Shown piece after piece: positions 1 through 7,081 of a stretch of DNA of 9,656 nucleotides (its first letter is position 1; each line of letters opens with the position of its first letter). The DNA is taken from the NCBI GenBank assembly GCA_015490395.1, contig WFXX01000197.1:1-9656 (forward strand), given 5' to 3'. The position numbers and the translations under genes were made by a program. The stretch comes from Gammaproteobacteria bacterium (GTDB lineage: Bacteria; Pseudomonadota; Gammaproteobacteria; DRLM01). The notes below the pieces were generated by a model. It ran no database searches, was not told the origin of the DNA, and saw nothing but the letters and a program-made list of their open reading frames with translations.

Positions 1-1125
1 CTCGATGAGGAGCTCGCGGTAGAGGTCGCGGTAGGCCGACACCATGGTTTCGATGGAGAAGCGCTCCACGGCCCGGCGCCGGGCGGCGCGGCCCTCGCGC
101 CGCAGGCGAGCAGGCTCGTCGAGGTAGGCGGCCAGCGCGGCAGCGAGGGCGGCAGGGTCGCCCGGCGGCACGAGGGCACCGGTCACCCCCGGCTCCAGCA
201 GCTCGGGGTTGCCACCTACCGCGGTGGCCACCACGGGCAGGCCGCTGGCCATGGCCTCGAGGATGGTGTTGGAGATCCCCTCGGCCAGGGAGGGCAGCAC
301 GAAGAGATCCATGGCGCGGTAGAGCTCCGGGAGGTCGTCCCGGCGGCCGGGGAGCCAGGCGCGCCCGAGGAGCCCGGCGCGCTCGAGCTCGGCACGCACC
401 TGGGGCATGAGGCTGCCCTCGCCCACCATGAGCAGGTGCAGGCGCGCGCTCCAGGACCTGCCGCTCCCGGCGAGCAGGGCGAAGGCGCGCACCAGGTCCA
501 GGGGGGCCTTGACGGCCTCCATGCGGCCCGCCCAGCCGAGGACCAAGGCCTGCGGCGGGAAGGGGCCCGGACGACCGCCACCTACCTCGGCGGGATGGAA
601 GCGCCGGGTGTCCACGCCATTGCAGATGCGGCGGATCCTGGCCGCGGGGACGCCCACGCCCTCCTGTAGATAGCGCTGGATGTGGCCGGAGAGGGCCACG
701 TAGCGGTGCACCAGGGGCCGGTGGAGGCGGCGCAGGAGGCGGTAGCGGCCGCGCCGCCCGTGGAGGTCGCCCACGTCCCAACCGTGCTCGCCGTGGAGGC
801 GCACGGGCACGCCCGTCCACCAGGCAGCAAGCTGGGCCTCCAAGGTGGCCAGGTTGCGGGTGTGGACCACGGCGGGCCGCAGCTCCCGGAAGGCACGGGC
901 CAGGCGGCGGTGGAGGTCCCAGTCCTGCCCCTCCCGCTTGGCCAGGCTGCGGTAGACCACATCGCCCCGGCGGATGCGGGCGCAGAAGGCGGGATCGCAG
1001 GCGGTGAGGGCGATCACCGCGTGGCGGTACTCGGGGAGGCGATCGATGAGGTTGGCCACACCGTTCTCCAGGCCGCCCACCGCGAAGCGGTGGACCACGT
1101 GGGTGATGAGGGGCGGCTCGGGCAC
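1..1125 (-). CDS. stp2: GT4 family glycosyltransferase, XrtA/PEP-CTERM system (TIGR03088 type), 3' end cut by window
   Basis: Retaining sugar transferase of the GT-B fold, expected at the cytoplasmic face of the inner membrane, where it adds a sugar to the exopolysaccharide repeat unit; donor and acceptor cannot be read from sequence. I translated this frame by hand: 375 open codons with no stop before the window edge. The N-terminus has the family signature HVVHRFAVGGLENG (residues 9-22). CNGVD near 168-172 opens the nucleotide-sugar half. The EX7E motif is intact (E282 in AEGIS, E290 in LEAMASG) and is followed by PVVATAVGGNPEL. The last residues seen (FSIETMVSAYRDLYRELL) match the normal end of the family, so probably only a few codons are missing. 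The start is GTG at 1125; no other start codon lies in frame for well over 100 bases upstream. TGAGG, overlapping the xrtA stop codon, sits 5 nt ahead as ribosome binding site, suggesting translational coupling to xrtA 7 nt upstream. Confidence 0.93.
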   Translation of the reverse strand, partial: MPEPPLITHVVHRFAVGGLENGVANLIDRLPEYRHAVIALTACDPAFCARIRRGDVVYRSLAKREGQDWDLHRRLARAFRELRPAVVHTRNLATLEAQLAAWWTGVPVRLHGEHGWDVGDLHGRRGRYRLLRRLHRPLVHRYVALSGHIQRYLQEGVGVPAARIRRICNGVDTRRFHPAEVGGGRPGPFPPQALVLGWAGRMEAVKAPLDLVRAFALLAGSGRSWSARLHLLMVGEGSLMPQVRAELERAGLLGRAWLPGRRDDLPELYRAMDLFVLPSLAEGISNTILEAMASGLPVVATAVGGNPELLEPGVTGALVPPGDPAALAAALAAYLDEPARLRREGRAARRRAVERFSIETMVSAYRDLYRELLIE

Positions 1126-1132
1126 GGTGGCC

Positions 1133-2707
1133 TCAGGGCGCCGGGCGCGCCGCGCGGAGGCTGGCCTCGATGCGCGGGAGCATCTCCCTGAAGAAGGCGG
1201 CCAGCGTCTCTCTGGCCCGCGCGCCCTCGCTGTCCCGGTAGGGTGTGGCCACGATGAGGGCCGCCGCCTCCTGAGGGCCGGCGGTGAGGCGATACCAGGC
1301 CTGGAGCAGCTTCTCCCAGTAGCGGTTGGTGAGGTAGCGGCCGCCCAGCCAGTCGGTGCGCCAGACCAACCAGTCCTCGCCGGCGTGGGCCCCGTGCCCC
1401 CGCAGGACGGTCTCGCGCACCGGGACGCTGCGGCCCGCCACCCGGACCTGGGCGGGGCCCGTGCCCCCCTCCCGCCAGCCGGGGTCCTTCTGCGGCACGA
1501 GGACGTTCTGGGAGTTCACCAGCTCCGCCCCCTGGCGCTGGCGGTGGTAATAGGCCACGTAGAGGAGCACGGGCCGGCCACCGGCCTCGTAGGCAGCCAC
1601 CAGCTCGGCGTCGGGCCCGATGTAGCGGGGCCGCCACGCAGTGGGTGGCTCTGCCAGGGGCCGCCAACCGGGCGCGGCCTCAGGCGTCGGCAGCGCCATG
1701 GGCGCCACGGTGGCCTGCACCTCCCCCTGGGGCCCTGCGAGGGGCCAGGCCAGGAGCGCCGCCAGGGCGGCCGCGGCCCCGGCAGCCACACGGCGCCCGG
1801 AGACGGAGGCGTTCCCGTCCGGGGAGGGAGACGGGGTACCCGCCTGAGGGACAGGCTCATGCCAGCGGCCGCCGATCCAGAACAGCAGCAGCATGACGGC
1901 CCCGAAGAACACCCAGCCATAGAGGATATGGTCCACACCGGTGGCCAGGCGCATGTCGCTCAGGTGCCCGATCATCACGATGATGTAGGCGCGCAGCCAG
2001 TTGGCCACGATGGGCACCAGGGCCGAGAGGGCGATGAACACCGCCCGCCGCCACAGGCTGCGGTAGGTCAGGTAGGCATAGAGGCTTCCCAGGGCCAAGG
2101 AGGCGATGAGATAACGTACCCCGGAGCAGCCCTCCACCACCGACCAGCGCCCGGTGGGCAGCTCGAAGTAGTTGCCCTCGCGGTAGACGGGGATGCCGGT
2201 CAGGCGCAGGGCCTCCACCACGAAGTCGGCGGTCAGGTCCATCAACGGCGGCACCAGGGCCTCGCCCATGGGCACGGCGAAGACCAGGTAGGCCAGGGGA
2301 AAGGCCAGGGCCCGCACCACGGCCCAGCCCCACACGGCGGCCACCAGGGCCGGGACCATGGCCACCACGGCGAGCTGCTCCAGCACCAGCACGCCCACGG
2401 AGACAGCGAGATACCACAGGAAGCCAGCCGCGAGCAGGGCCGCAGCACCCGTCCAAGGCTCCGGGCGCGCCGGGACGAGGGCCAGCTCGTGCCGTTTCCT
2501 CCAGATCAGGAAGAGGGTGATGGGCAGGATGAGGAAGCCGTGGGTGAAGGTCTCCGAGCGCCACCAGATGGAGACCATGGAGGCTACGGTGGGGTAGTAG
2601 GCGGCCAGCAGCGCCAGCGCGAGGGCAGCCGTGGCCGCCAGGGCCCAGCGGCGGGCCGCGGCCGTCTCATCCGTCGCCTGCCATGTGGTCGATCGTGCCG
2701 TGCTCAT
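1133..2707 (-). CDS. xrtA: Exosortase A with fused C-terminal EpsI domain
   Basis: Multi-pass inner-membrane cysteine transpeptidase-like enzyme that recognises and cleaves C-terminal PEP-CTERM sorting signals of exported proteins. The 524 residues hold several hydrophobic segments (about 22-38, 53-69, 84-103, 110-130, 198-214, 222-236, 260-278). The catalytic Cys is C194 in VEGCSGVRYL, the Arg is R239 in NWLRAYI, and the His is H260 in VDHILYGW, so the Cys-Arg-His set of the family is complete. A Pro/Ser linker (285-300) and one more membrane segment (about 305-322) lead to a periplasmic EpsI domain (about 340-524), recognisable by YVAYYHRQRQGAELVNSQN and DWLVWRTDWLGGRY. The XrtA-EpsI fusion and length are normal for exosortase A. 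The ATG at 2707 is the only possible start: an in-frame stop lies 15 nt upstream, and I found no other plausible start before codon 44. AGGAG precedes the ATG by only 2 nt, so initiation may be weak. No PEP-CTERM substrate is encoded in the window. Confidence 0.97.
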   Translation of the reverse strand: MSTARSTTWQATDETAAARRWALAATAALALALLAAYYPTVASMVSIWWRSETFTHGFLILPITLFLIWRKRHELALVPARPEPWTGAAALLAAGFLWYLAVSVGVLVLEQLAVVAMVPALVAAVWGWAVVRALAFPLAYLVFAVPMGEALVPPLMDLTADFVVEALRLTGIPVYREGNYFELPTGRWSVVEGCSGVRYLIASLALGSLYAYLTYRSLWRRAVFIALSALVPIVANWLRAYIIVMIGHLSDMRLATGVDHILYGWVFFGAVMLLLFWIGGRWHEPVPQAGTPSPSPDGNASVSGRRVAAGAAAALAALLAWPLAGPQGEVQATVAPMALPTPEAAPGWRPLAEPPTAWRPRYIGPDAELVAAYEAGGRPVLLYVAYYHRQRQGAELVNSQNVLVPQKDPGWREGGTGPAQVRVAGRSVPVRETVLRGHGAHAGEDWLVWRTDWLGGRYLTNRYWEKLLQAWYRLTAGPQEAAALIVATPYRDSEGARARETLAAFFREMLPRIEASLRAARPAP

Positions 2708-2745
2708 GGCTCCTGGCGCTCGTTACGAGGGTCGGCCACCTCTCC

Positions 2746-2774
2746 CGGCCCTTCCTTCCTAGAGGGAAGGGCCG
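2746..2774 (-). promoter_or_regulatory. Intercistronic hairpin between stp1 and xrtA
   Basis: Inverted repeat starting 4 nt after the stp1 stop codon. A perfect 10-bp GC-rich stem pairs 2746-2755 (CGGCCCTTCC) with 2765-2774 (GGAAGGGCCG). After one mismatched position (2756/2764, A-C in the minus-strand RNA) two more pairs form, closing a 3-nt loop at 2759-2761. No run of U follows in the direction of transcription, so it is not a standard intrinsic terminator. It lies in the only gap longer than 17 nt in the window. A role in mRNA processing, 3'-end protection of the upstream transcript or partial attenuation of xrtA is inference. Confidence 0.55.
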
Positions 2775-2778
2775 CGGC

Positions 2779-3993
2779 TCAGGCAGCCTCGGCGCAAGAC
2801 CCATCGATCAGCTCGAAGAACCGGGCGAGATTGCGCTCCCAGTCATAGTCCTGGAGCACGCGCCGCCTGGCGGCCTGCCGCAGGGCCTCATTGCCCTGGC
2901 CGAGCAGGCCGGCGACGGCGGCGGCGAAGGCCTCGGCCCCCTTGGCCACCACCACCTCCTCGCCCGCCGCGGCGGTGAGCCCGCGGTGGGCGGCGGGGCT
3001 GACCACCACCGGCAGGGCCATGGCCATGGCCTCCAGCACCTTGTTCTGCACGCCGCGGGCGAGCCGCAGGGGGGCGACCGCCACCTCGGCATGGGCCAGG
3101 TAGGGGCGCACGTCGGGCACGCCGCCCACGACGAAGACGCCGGGGATGCGCGCCAGGTCCCGCACGTCGGTGGTGGGTCGGGCGCCGACAATGAAGAAGC
3201 GGGCCTCGGGGTGGCGGTCGCGCACCCGGGGCCAGGCCTCGTGGGCGAACCACTCCACGGCATCCACGTTGGCCCAGTAGTCCATGGCACCGGTGAAGAC
3301 CACCGGCCGCACGCCGAGGGGATAGGGGTTGGGATACACCCGGGCCGGGTCGAAATGGGCCGCGTCCACGCCGTTGGGGACCACCGCCACCCGCCGCGCC
3401 CCGGGGGCCCGCCGCCGGAAGAGGCCGGCCTCGCGCGCGGTCACCAGGACGCTGGCCTCCACCTGGCGGGCCACGGCGGCCTCGAAGGCGCGCAGCCGGC
3501 GGGCCTCCACGCCGTAGATCCAGCTCATGGGGGGCAGGTGGGCGCGCGCGTACTGGCGCCACTTCTCCGAGTCCACGTCCACGAAGTCCACCACGCGGCG
3601 CAGGCGGGCGGCGGGCCCACGCAGGAGGTACTGGGCCATGACACCCGAGAAGGCCAACGCGACGCCCACAGGGCGGCGGGCGAGCACGTCGGCCACCCAG
3701 CGCTGCATGCGGCGCTCCCGGTACCAGGCCACCCCTAGGGGCATGCCGGCGGCCAGGGCGGCGCAGGCGCGGGCGCGTGCCCGCCGCCGGTCCAGAGGGA
3801 GCAGTAGGGTCTCGCCACCGGCCAGCTCCCGCACCGCGCCCACATACTGCAGGTCGTCGGGCTCGTCCACGAAGGCGCCCAGGTGGACGCGGTAGCGCCG
3901 GGCGAGGACCTTGAGCAGGTGATAGGACCGCACCTTGTCCCCCTTGTTGGGGGGATAGGGGATGCGGTGGACCAGCAGCAGGATCTCTCGCAT
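2779..3993 (-). CDS. stp1: Sugar transferase, XrtA/PEP-CTERM system (TIGR03087 type)
   Basis: Cytoplasmic GT4-like glycosyltransferase that likely adds one sugar of the exopolysaccharide; the specific linkage is unknown. The 404 residues start with HRIPYPPNKGDKVRSYHLLK (9-28), a signature of this subfamily, in which the glycine-rich acceptor loop is replaced by PPNKGDK. FVDVDSEKW (137-145) and VVPNGVD (204-210) follow, then VFTGAMDYWANVDAVEWF (232-249). The donor-site motif reads ARGVQNKVLEAMAMALP: the second acid of EX7E is present (E321), but the position of the first is Arg (R313). From memory, ARGxQNK is common in this subfamily, so I do not read this as damage. The ATG at 3993 is preceded by GGAGGG 3 nt upstream, and the FemAB-like gene ends 17 nt earlier. 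The stop is followed by the hairpin and a 71-nt gap before xrtA. Confidence 0.94.
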   Translation of the reverse strand: MREILLLVHRIPYPPNKGDKVRSYHLLKVLARRYRVHLGAFVDEPDDLQYVGAVRELAGGETLLLPLDRRRARARACAALAAGMPLGVAWYRERRMQRWVADVLARRPVGVALAFSGVMAQYLLRGPAARLRRVVDFVDVDSEKWRQYARAHLPPMSWIYGVEARRLRAFEAAVARQVEASVLVTAREAGLFRRRAPGARRVAVVPNGVDAAHFDPARVYPNPYPLGVRPVVFTGAMDYWANVDAVEWFAHEAWPRVRDRHPEARFFIVGARPTTDVRDLARIPGVFVVGGVPDVRPYLAHAEVAVAPLRLARGVQNKVLEAMAMALPVVVSPAAHRGLTAAAGEEVVVAKGAEAFAAAVAGLLGQGNEALRQAARRRVLQDYDWERNLARFFELIDGSCAEAA

Positions 3994-4010
3994 GCTCCCT
4001 CCGGGGCGGC

Positions 4011-5060
4011 CTAGCCCAGGTGGCGCACCAAGCGTGGCCCCAGCCAGCGGGTCACGGGCAGGGGAAGCCGCTTCCAGGCCTCCACGAGGAGCCGATAGCG
4101 CGGGTTGAGGGGGTTGACCTCCGGGATGCGTCGGGCCCGCACCAGATGATACTCGTAGTGCAAGGGCTCGGGGCTAAAGCCCCAGTGCTTCTTGAAGGCG
4201 TAGGATCCCGTGCCCACCTTGCTGCGCCCGTAATCGAACCAGCGCAGGCCCCGCTCGGCGGCGCGGCGCATCAGCTCCCAGTACATGAAGTCATTGCCCT
4301 TGACCTGGCGGGCGCGCTCGGTGCCACCGCCGTAGTAGGGCAGCACCTCGTCCCGAAAATAGAAGCTCATCACGGCGGAGACCGGCTCGCGGCCCTCATA
4401 GACCACCAGCACCTCGCAGTCCTTGCCGAAGACCTCGCGCAGCAGCGCGAAGTAGGATTTGGCAAAGACCGGCGTGCCCAGCCGGTGGACGCTGCGCGCG
4501 TAGACCTCGTAGAGGGTGTCCACGCCTTCCTCGATCTCGGCTCGCAGCCCAGCCTGCATGCCCTTGCGGATCATGGCCCGCTGCTTGCGGGGCACCGCCC
4601 GGAGGTTGGCCTCGGGATCGGGGTGCAGCTCACGGCGGAAGGTGGCGTAGAGGCGGTCCTGACAGGGCCAGCCGGGGCAGCGGCGGCGCCGGTGGCGCAG
4701 CTCCAAGTAGCCGACGCCGAGGGACTCCGCCAGGCGCCGGGCAGCCTCTACCAGGGCGTGCCCGGCCTCCTCCTCTGAGGCGGCCACGCCGCCGTAGACG
4801 CAGAAGGGGCTGGAGACCAGGGACCTCCCGGCCAAGAGGCTGCGGACCTCCGCCAGGGGCAGCACCCCTGTGATGCGCCCTCCGCGCTCGGCGTAGAGGA
4901 AGCGGGGACGGTGCCCGAAGGCCTCGCCCAGCACCCGGGCCCAACCGGCGCGATGGAAGAAGGTGGCCTCAGGGCAGGCCTCCACAAAGGCATCCCAGCG
5001 CCCCTCCTCGCCGGGGGTGAGCTCGCGGACGGTGAGGGCCTGGCGCGACGCCTCAGCCAT
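4011..5060 (-). CDS. FemAB/GNAT-like protein, XrtA/PEP-CTERM system (TIGR03019 type)
   Basis: Protein of 349 residues from the FemAB-like branch of the GNAT acyltransferase fold. FemAB proteins transfer aminoacyl groups to peptidoglycan precursors; in XrtA loci the substrate is not established, and modification of the exopolysaccharide or its carrier is inference. The N-terminal half carries the conserved CPEATFFHRAGW (29-40) and VYGGVAA (88-94). The linker LRAVPRKQRAMIRKGMQAGL (153-172) is typical of the family. The C-terminal half has MSFYFRDEVLPYYGGG (231-246) and FDYGRSKVGTGSYAFKKHWG (275-294), the strongest family signature. A longer in-frame ORF begins at 5120, but homology begins just after the ATG at 5060, which has AGAGG 6 nt upstream. 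That start overlaps the end of the deacetylase gene by 8 nt. An unusual C-x4-C pair (C128, C133) sits in a basic stretch; I do not know whether it is functional. Confidence 0.93.
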   Translation of the reverse strand: MAEASRQALTVRELTPGEEGRWDAFVEACPEATFFHRAGWARVLGEAFGHRPRFLYAERGGRITGVLPLAEVRSLLAGRSLVSSPFCVYGGVAASEEEAGHALVEAARRLAESLGVGYLELRHRRRRCPGWPCQDRLYATFRRELHPDPEANLRAVPRKQRAMIRKGMQAGLRAEIEEGVDTLYEVYARSVHRLGTPVFAKSYFALLREVFGKDCEVLVVYEGREPVSAVMSFYFRDEVLPYYGGGTERARQVKGNDFMYWELMRRAAERGLRWFDYGRSKVGTGSYAFKKHWGFSPEPLHYEYHLVRARRIPEVNPLNPRYRLLVEAWKRLPLPVTRWLGPRLVRHLG

Positions 5061-5955
5061 GTGCCACCTCTGGGTGCAGCTCCCGCAGGCTCGGGCCGGC
5101 CCCCGCCTGCTCGCAGCCAAGAAAGAGACGGTCCATGCGCCCCCAGGCGAAGTCGCGCAGCAGGCGCCGCAGGCGGCCCTCGGTGCGCTCCAGGTTGAGG
5201 TAGTGGCGGAAGCGGGTGCGGGCGTCCAGGCCGAGGGGGCGGGGCTGGTCCGGGTCCAGCTCCCAGGGATGGCAGTAGAAGACGGCGGGGCGGCGGTCGT
5301 GGCGATTCACACGCCGCAGGACTCCGCGGTAGAGCACGTAAGGGAAGAGCCGGAACCAGCCCCCGCCGCCGCAGGGCAGCCGAAGGCCGCGCCATTCCAG
5401 GGTGGTGATGGGGATCTCCAGCAGCCCCCCCTCCCCCAAGGGCCGCCAAGGGAAGCGGGGGCCGTCCGGCCAGCCGTAGAGGTCATGGCGGATGGGATAG
5501 ATGCTGGAGCTGTAGCGATGCCCGACCTCCTGGAGCACCTCGAAGGCCCAGAGGCTGTCGGGGCCGATGGAGTAGCTCGGGGCGCGGTAGCCCCAGACCG
5601 CCATACCGGCGGCATCCTCCAGGACAGCCTTGGCGCGCCGCACGTCCTCCCGGAAGGCCTGCCGGTCCATGGTGCTCACTCGGCGGTGCCCGTAGCCGTG
5701 GCTGGCCACCTCGTGGCCGGCATCGACGATGCGCCGCACCAGATCCGGATACCGCTCGGCCACCCAGCCCAGGACGAAGAAGGTACCCTGCACGCCGGCC
5801 TCGGCCAGGAGGTCCAGGAGGCGGGCGGTGTTGCCGACCACCCGCTGCGGCCAGCGCTCCCAGTCCTCAGGCCGGACGTGGCGCTCGAAGGCAGAGACGT
5901 GGAAATAGTCCTCCACGTCCACGGTGAAGGCGTTGCGCAGCGCCTCGTCCGCCAT
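5053..5955 (-). CDS. Polysaccharide deacetylase, NodB domain plus DUF3473, XrtA system (TIGR03006 type)
   Basis: Metal-dependent carbohydrate esterase 4 enzyme, likely removing N-acetyl groups from the nascent exopolysaccharide. The 300 residues show the NodB motifs in order: FTVDVEDYFH (10-19; D13, E15 and D16 in place of the usual TFDD), VASHGYGHRR (83-92; metal ligands H86 and H90), GYRAPSYSI (122-130; R124) and FYCHPWELD (226-234; H229). TFFVLGWVAERYP (58-70) and GGGGWFRLFPY (196-206) are hallmarks of the XrtA-associated subfamily. I see no clear N-terminal signal peptide, as is usual for the subfamily, so its compartment is uncertain. The start was set at ATG 5955, not the longer ORF start at 6060, because a good GAGGAG lies 6 nt upstream, the extra 35 residues are low-complexity, and they would overlap the conserved wecB end. 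The wecB stop is 13 nt before the ATG. Confidence 0.95.
   Translation of the reverse strand: MADEALRNAFTVDVEDYFHVSAFERHVRPEDWERWPQRVVGNTARLLDLLAEAGVQGTFFVLGWVAERYPDLVRRIVDAGHEVASHGYGHRRVSTMDRQAFREDVRRAKAVLEDAAGMAVWGYRAPSYSIGPDSLWAFEVLQEVGHRYSSSIYPIRHDLYGWPDGPRFPWRPLGEGGLLEIPITTLEWRGLRLPCGGGGWFRLFPYVLYRGVLRRVNRHDRRPAVFYCHPWELDPDQPRPLGLDARTRFRHYLNLERTEGRLRRLLRDFAWGRMDRLFLGCEQAGAGPSLRELHPEVAHG
5067..5071 (-). promoter_or_regulatory. Ribosome binding site that fixes the FemAB-like start
   Basis: AGAGG lies 6 nt before the ATG at 5060, inside the last codons of the deacetylase gene. It supports the 349-residue form over the 369-residue ORF starting at 5120. Confidence 0.7.
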
Positions 5956-5961
5956 CACCCG

Positions 5962-5967
5962 CTCCTC
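5962..5967 (-). promoter_or_regulatory. Ribosome binding site that fixes the deacetylase start
   Basis: GAGGAG lies 6 nt before the ATG at 5955 and 1 nt after the wecB stop codon. It supports the short, 300-residue form of the deacetylase over the 335-residue ORF. Confidence 0.8.
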
Positions 5968-5968
5968 G

Positions 5969-7081
5969 TCAGGCGGCCAGGTCCGCGGCCAGGACGGCGG
6001 CGATGCGCTCGGCAGCCCGGCCATCCCAGAGCTCTGGGATGCGGCCGGCCTTGCCGCCACCTGCGAGCACCTCCTCCACCGCCTCCAGGATCCGCGCCGG
6101 CTCGGTGCCCACCACGGTGTTGGTGCCCTGCTCCACGGTCACGGGGCGCTCGGTGCTCTCGCGCAGCGTCAGGCAGGGCACGCCTAGGGCGGTGGTCTCC
6201 TCCTGCATGCCTCCGGAGTCGGTCAGCACCACCCGGGCCCCTTCCATCAGGCCCAGCATCTCCAGGTAGCCCAGGGGCTCGAGCAGCAGGACCCCGGCCC
6301 CGGCCAGGACGCCGTCCAGCCCGGCGGCCTCCAGCCGCCGCCGGGTCCGGGGATGGACGGGGAAGACCAGGGGGAGGCGGGCCTGGATGCGCCGCAGGGT
6401 CTCCACCAGGTCGCCGAGGACCTCGGGATCGTCCACGTTGGACGGCCGGTGCAGGGTGACCACTCCGTAGCCTTGCTCCGCCCAGGGCGCGGGCCAGCCA
6501 TCGAGGGTGCGCGCCGCTGGCACGGCCCGGGGACGGTGGCGCAGCAGGGTGTCGATCATGACGTTGCCCACGAAGTGGATGCCGCGGCCGTCGATGCCCT
6601 CGCGCAGCAGGTTGTCGCGGGCCCCGCGCTCGGTGATGAAGTGCCAGGTGGAGAGCTGGTCGGTCAGGACGCGGTTGATCTCCTCGGGCATGGAGCGGTC
6701 GTAGCTGCGCAGCCCCGCCTCCACGTGGGCCACGGGCACGTCCTTCTTGGCCGCCACCAGGGCGCAGGCAATGGTGGAGTTGACATCACCCACCACCAGC
6801 ACCGCGGCGGGATCCTCCCGGTCGAGCACGGGCTCGAAGCGGCGCATGATCTCGGCCGTCTGCACCGCGTGCGAGTGGGAGCCCACCTCCAGGTCCACGT
6901 CCGGCAGGGGGATCTCCAGCTGCTCGAAGAAGCGCCGGTTCATGGCCACGTCGTAGTGCTGGCCGGTGTGCACCAAGCGAACCGCGATGCCGCCGACAGC
7001 ACGCAGGGCGGCCATGACCGGGGCGATCTTCATGAAGTTGGGCCGGGCTCCGGCCACGCAGAGCACCTTGGCCTCAGGCAT
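5969..7081 (-). CDS. wecB: UDP-N-acetylglucosamine 2-epimerase, non-hydrolysing
   Basis: Cytoplasmic enzyme interconverting UDP-GlcNAc and UDP-ManNAc, thereby supplying ManNAc or, after oxidation, ManNAcA for polysaccharide synthesis. The 370 residues match the family length (about 370-380) and contain all its motifs: GARPNFMKIAPV (11-22), TGQHYD (39-44), VVGDVNST (96-103; catalytic-type D99), HVEAGLRS (119-126; E121), PEEINRVLTD (132-141), VTLHRPSNVDDPE (208-220; H211), TDSGGMQEE (287-295) and RESTERPVTVEQGTN (307-321). The true start is the ATG at 7081, directly before the first beta strand; the same frame stays open to 7609, but that extra part is a shadow of the ATPase gene. The start overlaps the ATPase stop by 8 nt. 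The purine-rich GGGAGG abuts the ATG with no spacer, so translational coupling to the ATPase gene probably helps initiation. No wecC-like dehydrogenase is nearby in the window. Confidence 0.97.
   Translation of the reverse strand: MPEAKVLCVAGARPNFMKIAPVMAALRAVGGIAVRLVHTGQHYDVAMNRRFFEQLEIPLPDVDLEVGSHSHAVQTAEIMRRFEPVLDREDPAAVLVVGDVNSTIACALVAAKKDVPVAHVEAGLRSYDRSMPEEINRVLTDQLSTWHFITERGARDNLLREGIDGRGIHFVGNVMIDTLLRHRPRAVPAARTLDGWPAPWAEQGYGVVTLHRPSNVDDPEVLGDLVETLRRIQARLPLVFPVHPRTRRRLEAAGLDGVLAGAGVLLLEPLGYLEMLGLMEGARVVLTDSGGMQEETTALGVPCLTLRESTERPVTVEQGTNTVVGTEPARILEAVEEVLAGGGKAGRIPELWDGRAAERIAAVLAADLAA

Noticed and set aside
2746..2774. The hairpin as a rho-independent terminator ending the operon before xrtA
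   Set aside because: No U-rich tract follows the stem on the minus strand, and xrtA and stp2 are normal members of this locus.
974..2848. Long plus-strand open frame (624 codons) opposite xrtA and stp2
   Set aside because: It is the antisense of clear, conserved minus-strand genes. Its translation is rich in Gly, His, Pro, Arg and Gln with no recognisable domain, as expected from high-GC third-position bias.
4963..6459. Plus-strand open frame of 498 codons, and similar ones at 2683-3738 and 6966-7994
   Set aside because: These too are antisense shadows of wecB, the deacetylase, stp1 and the ATPase. They span gene boundaries of the real genes and show no family motifs.
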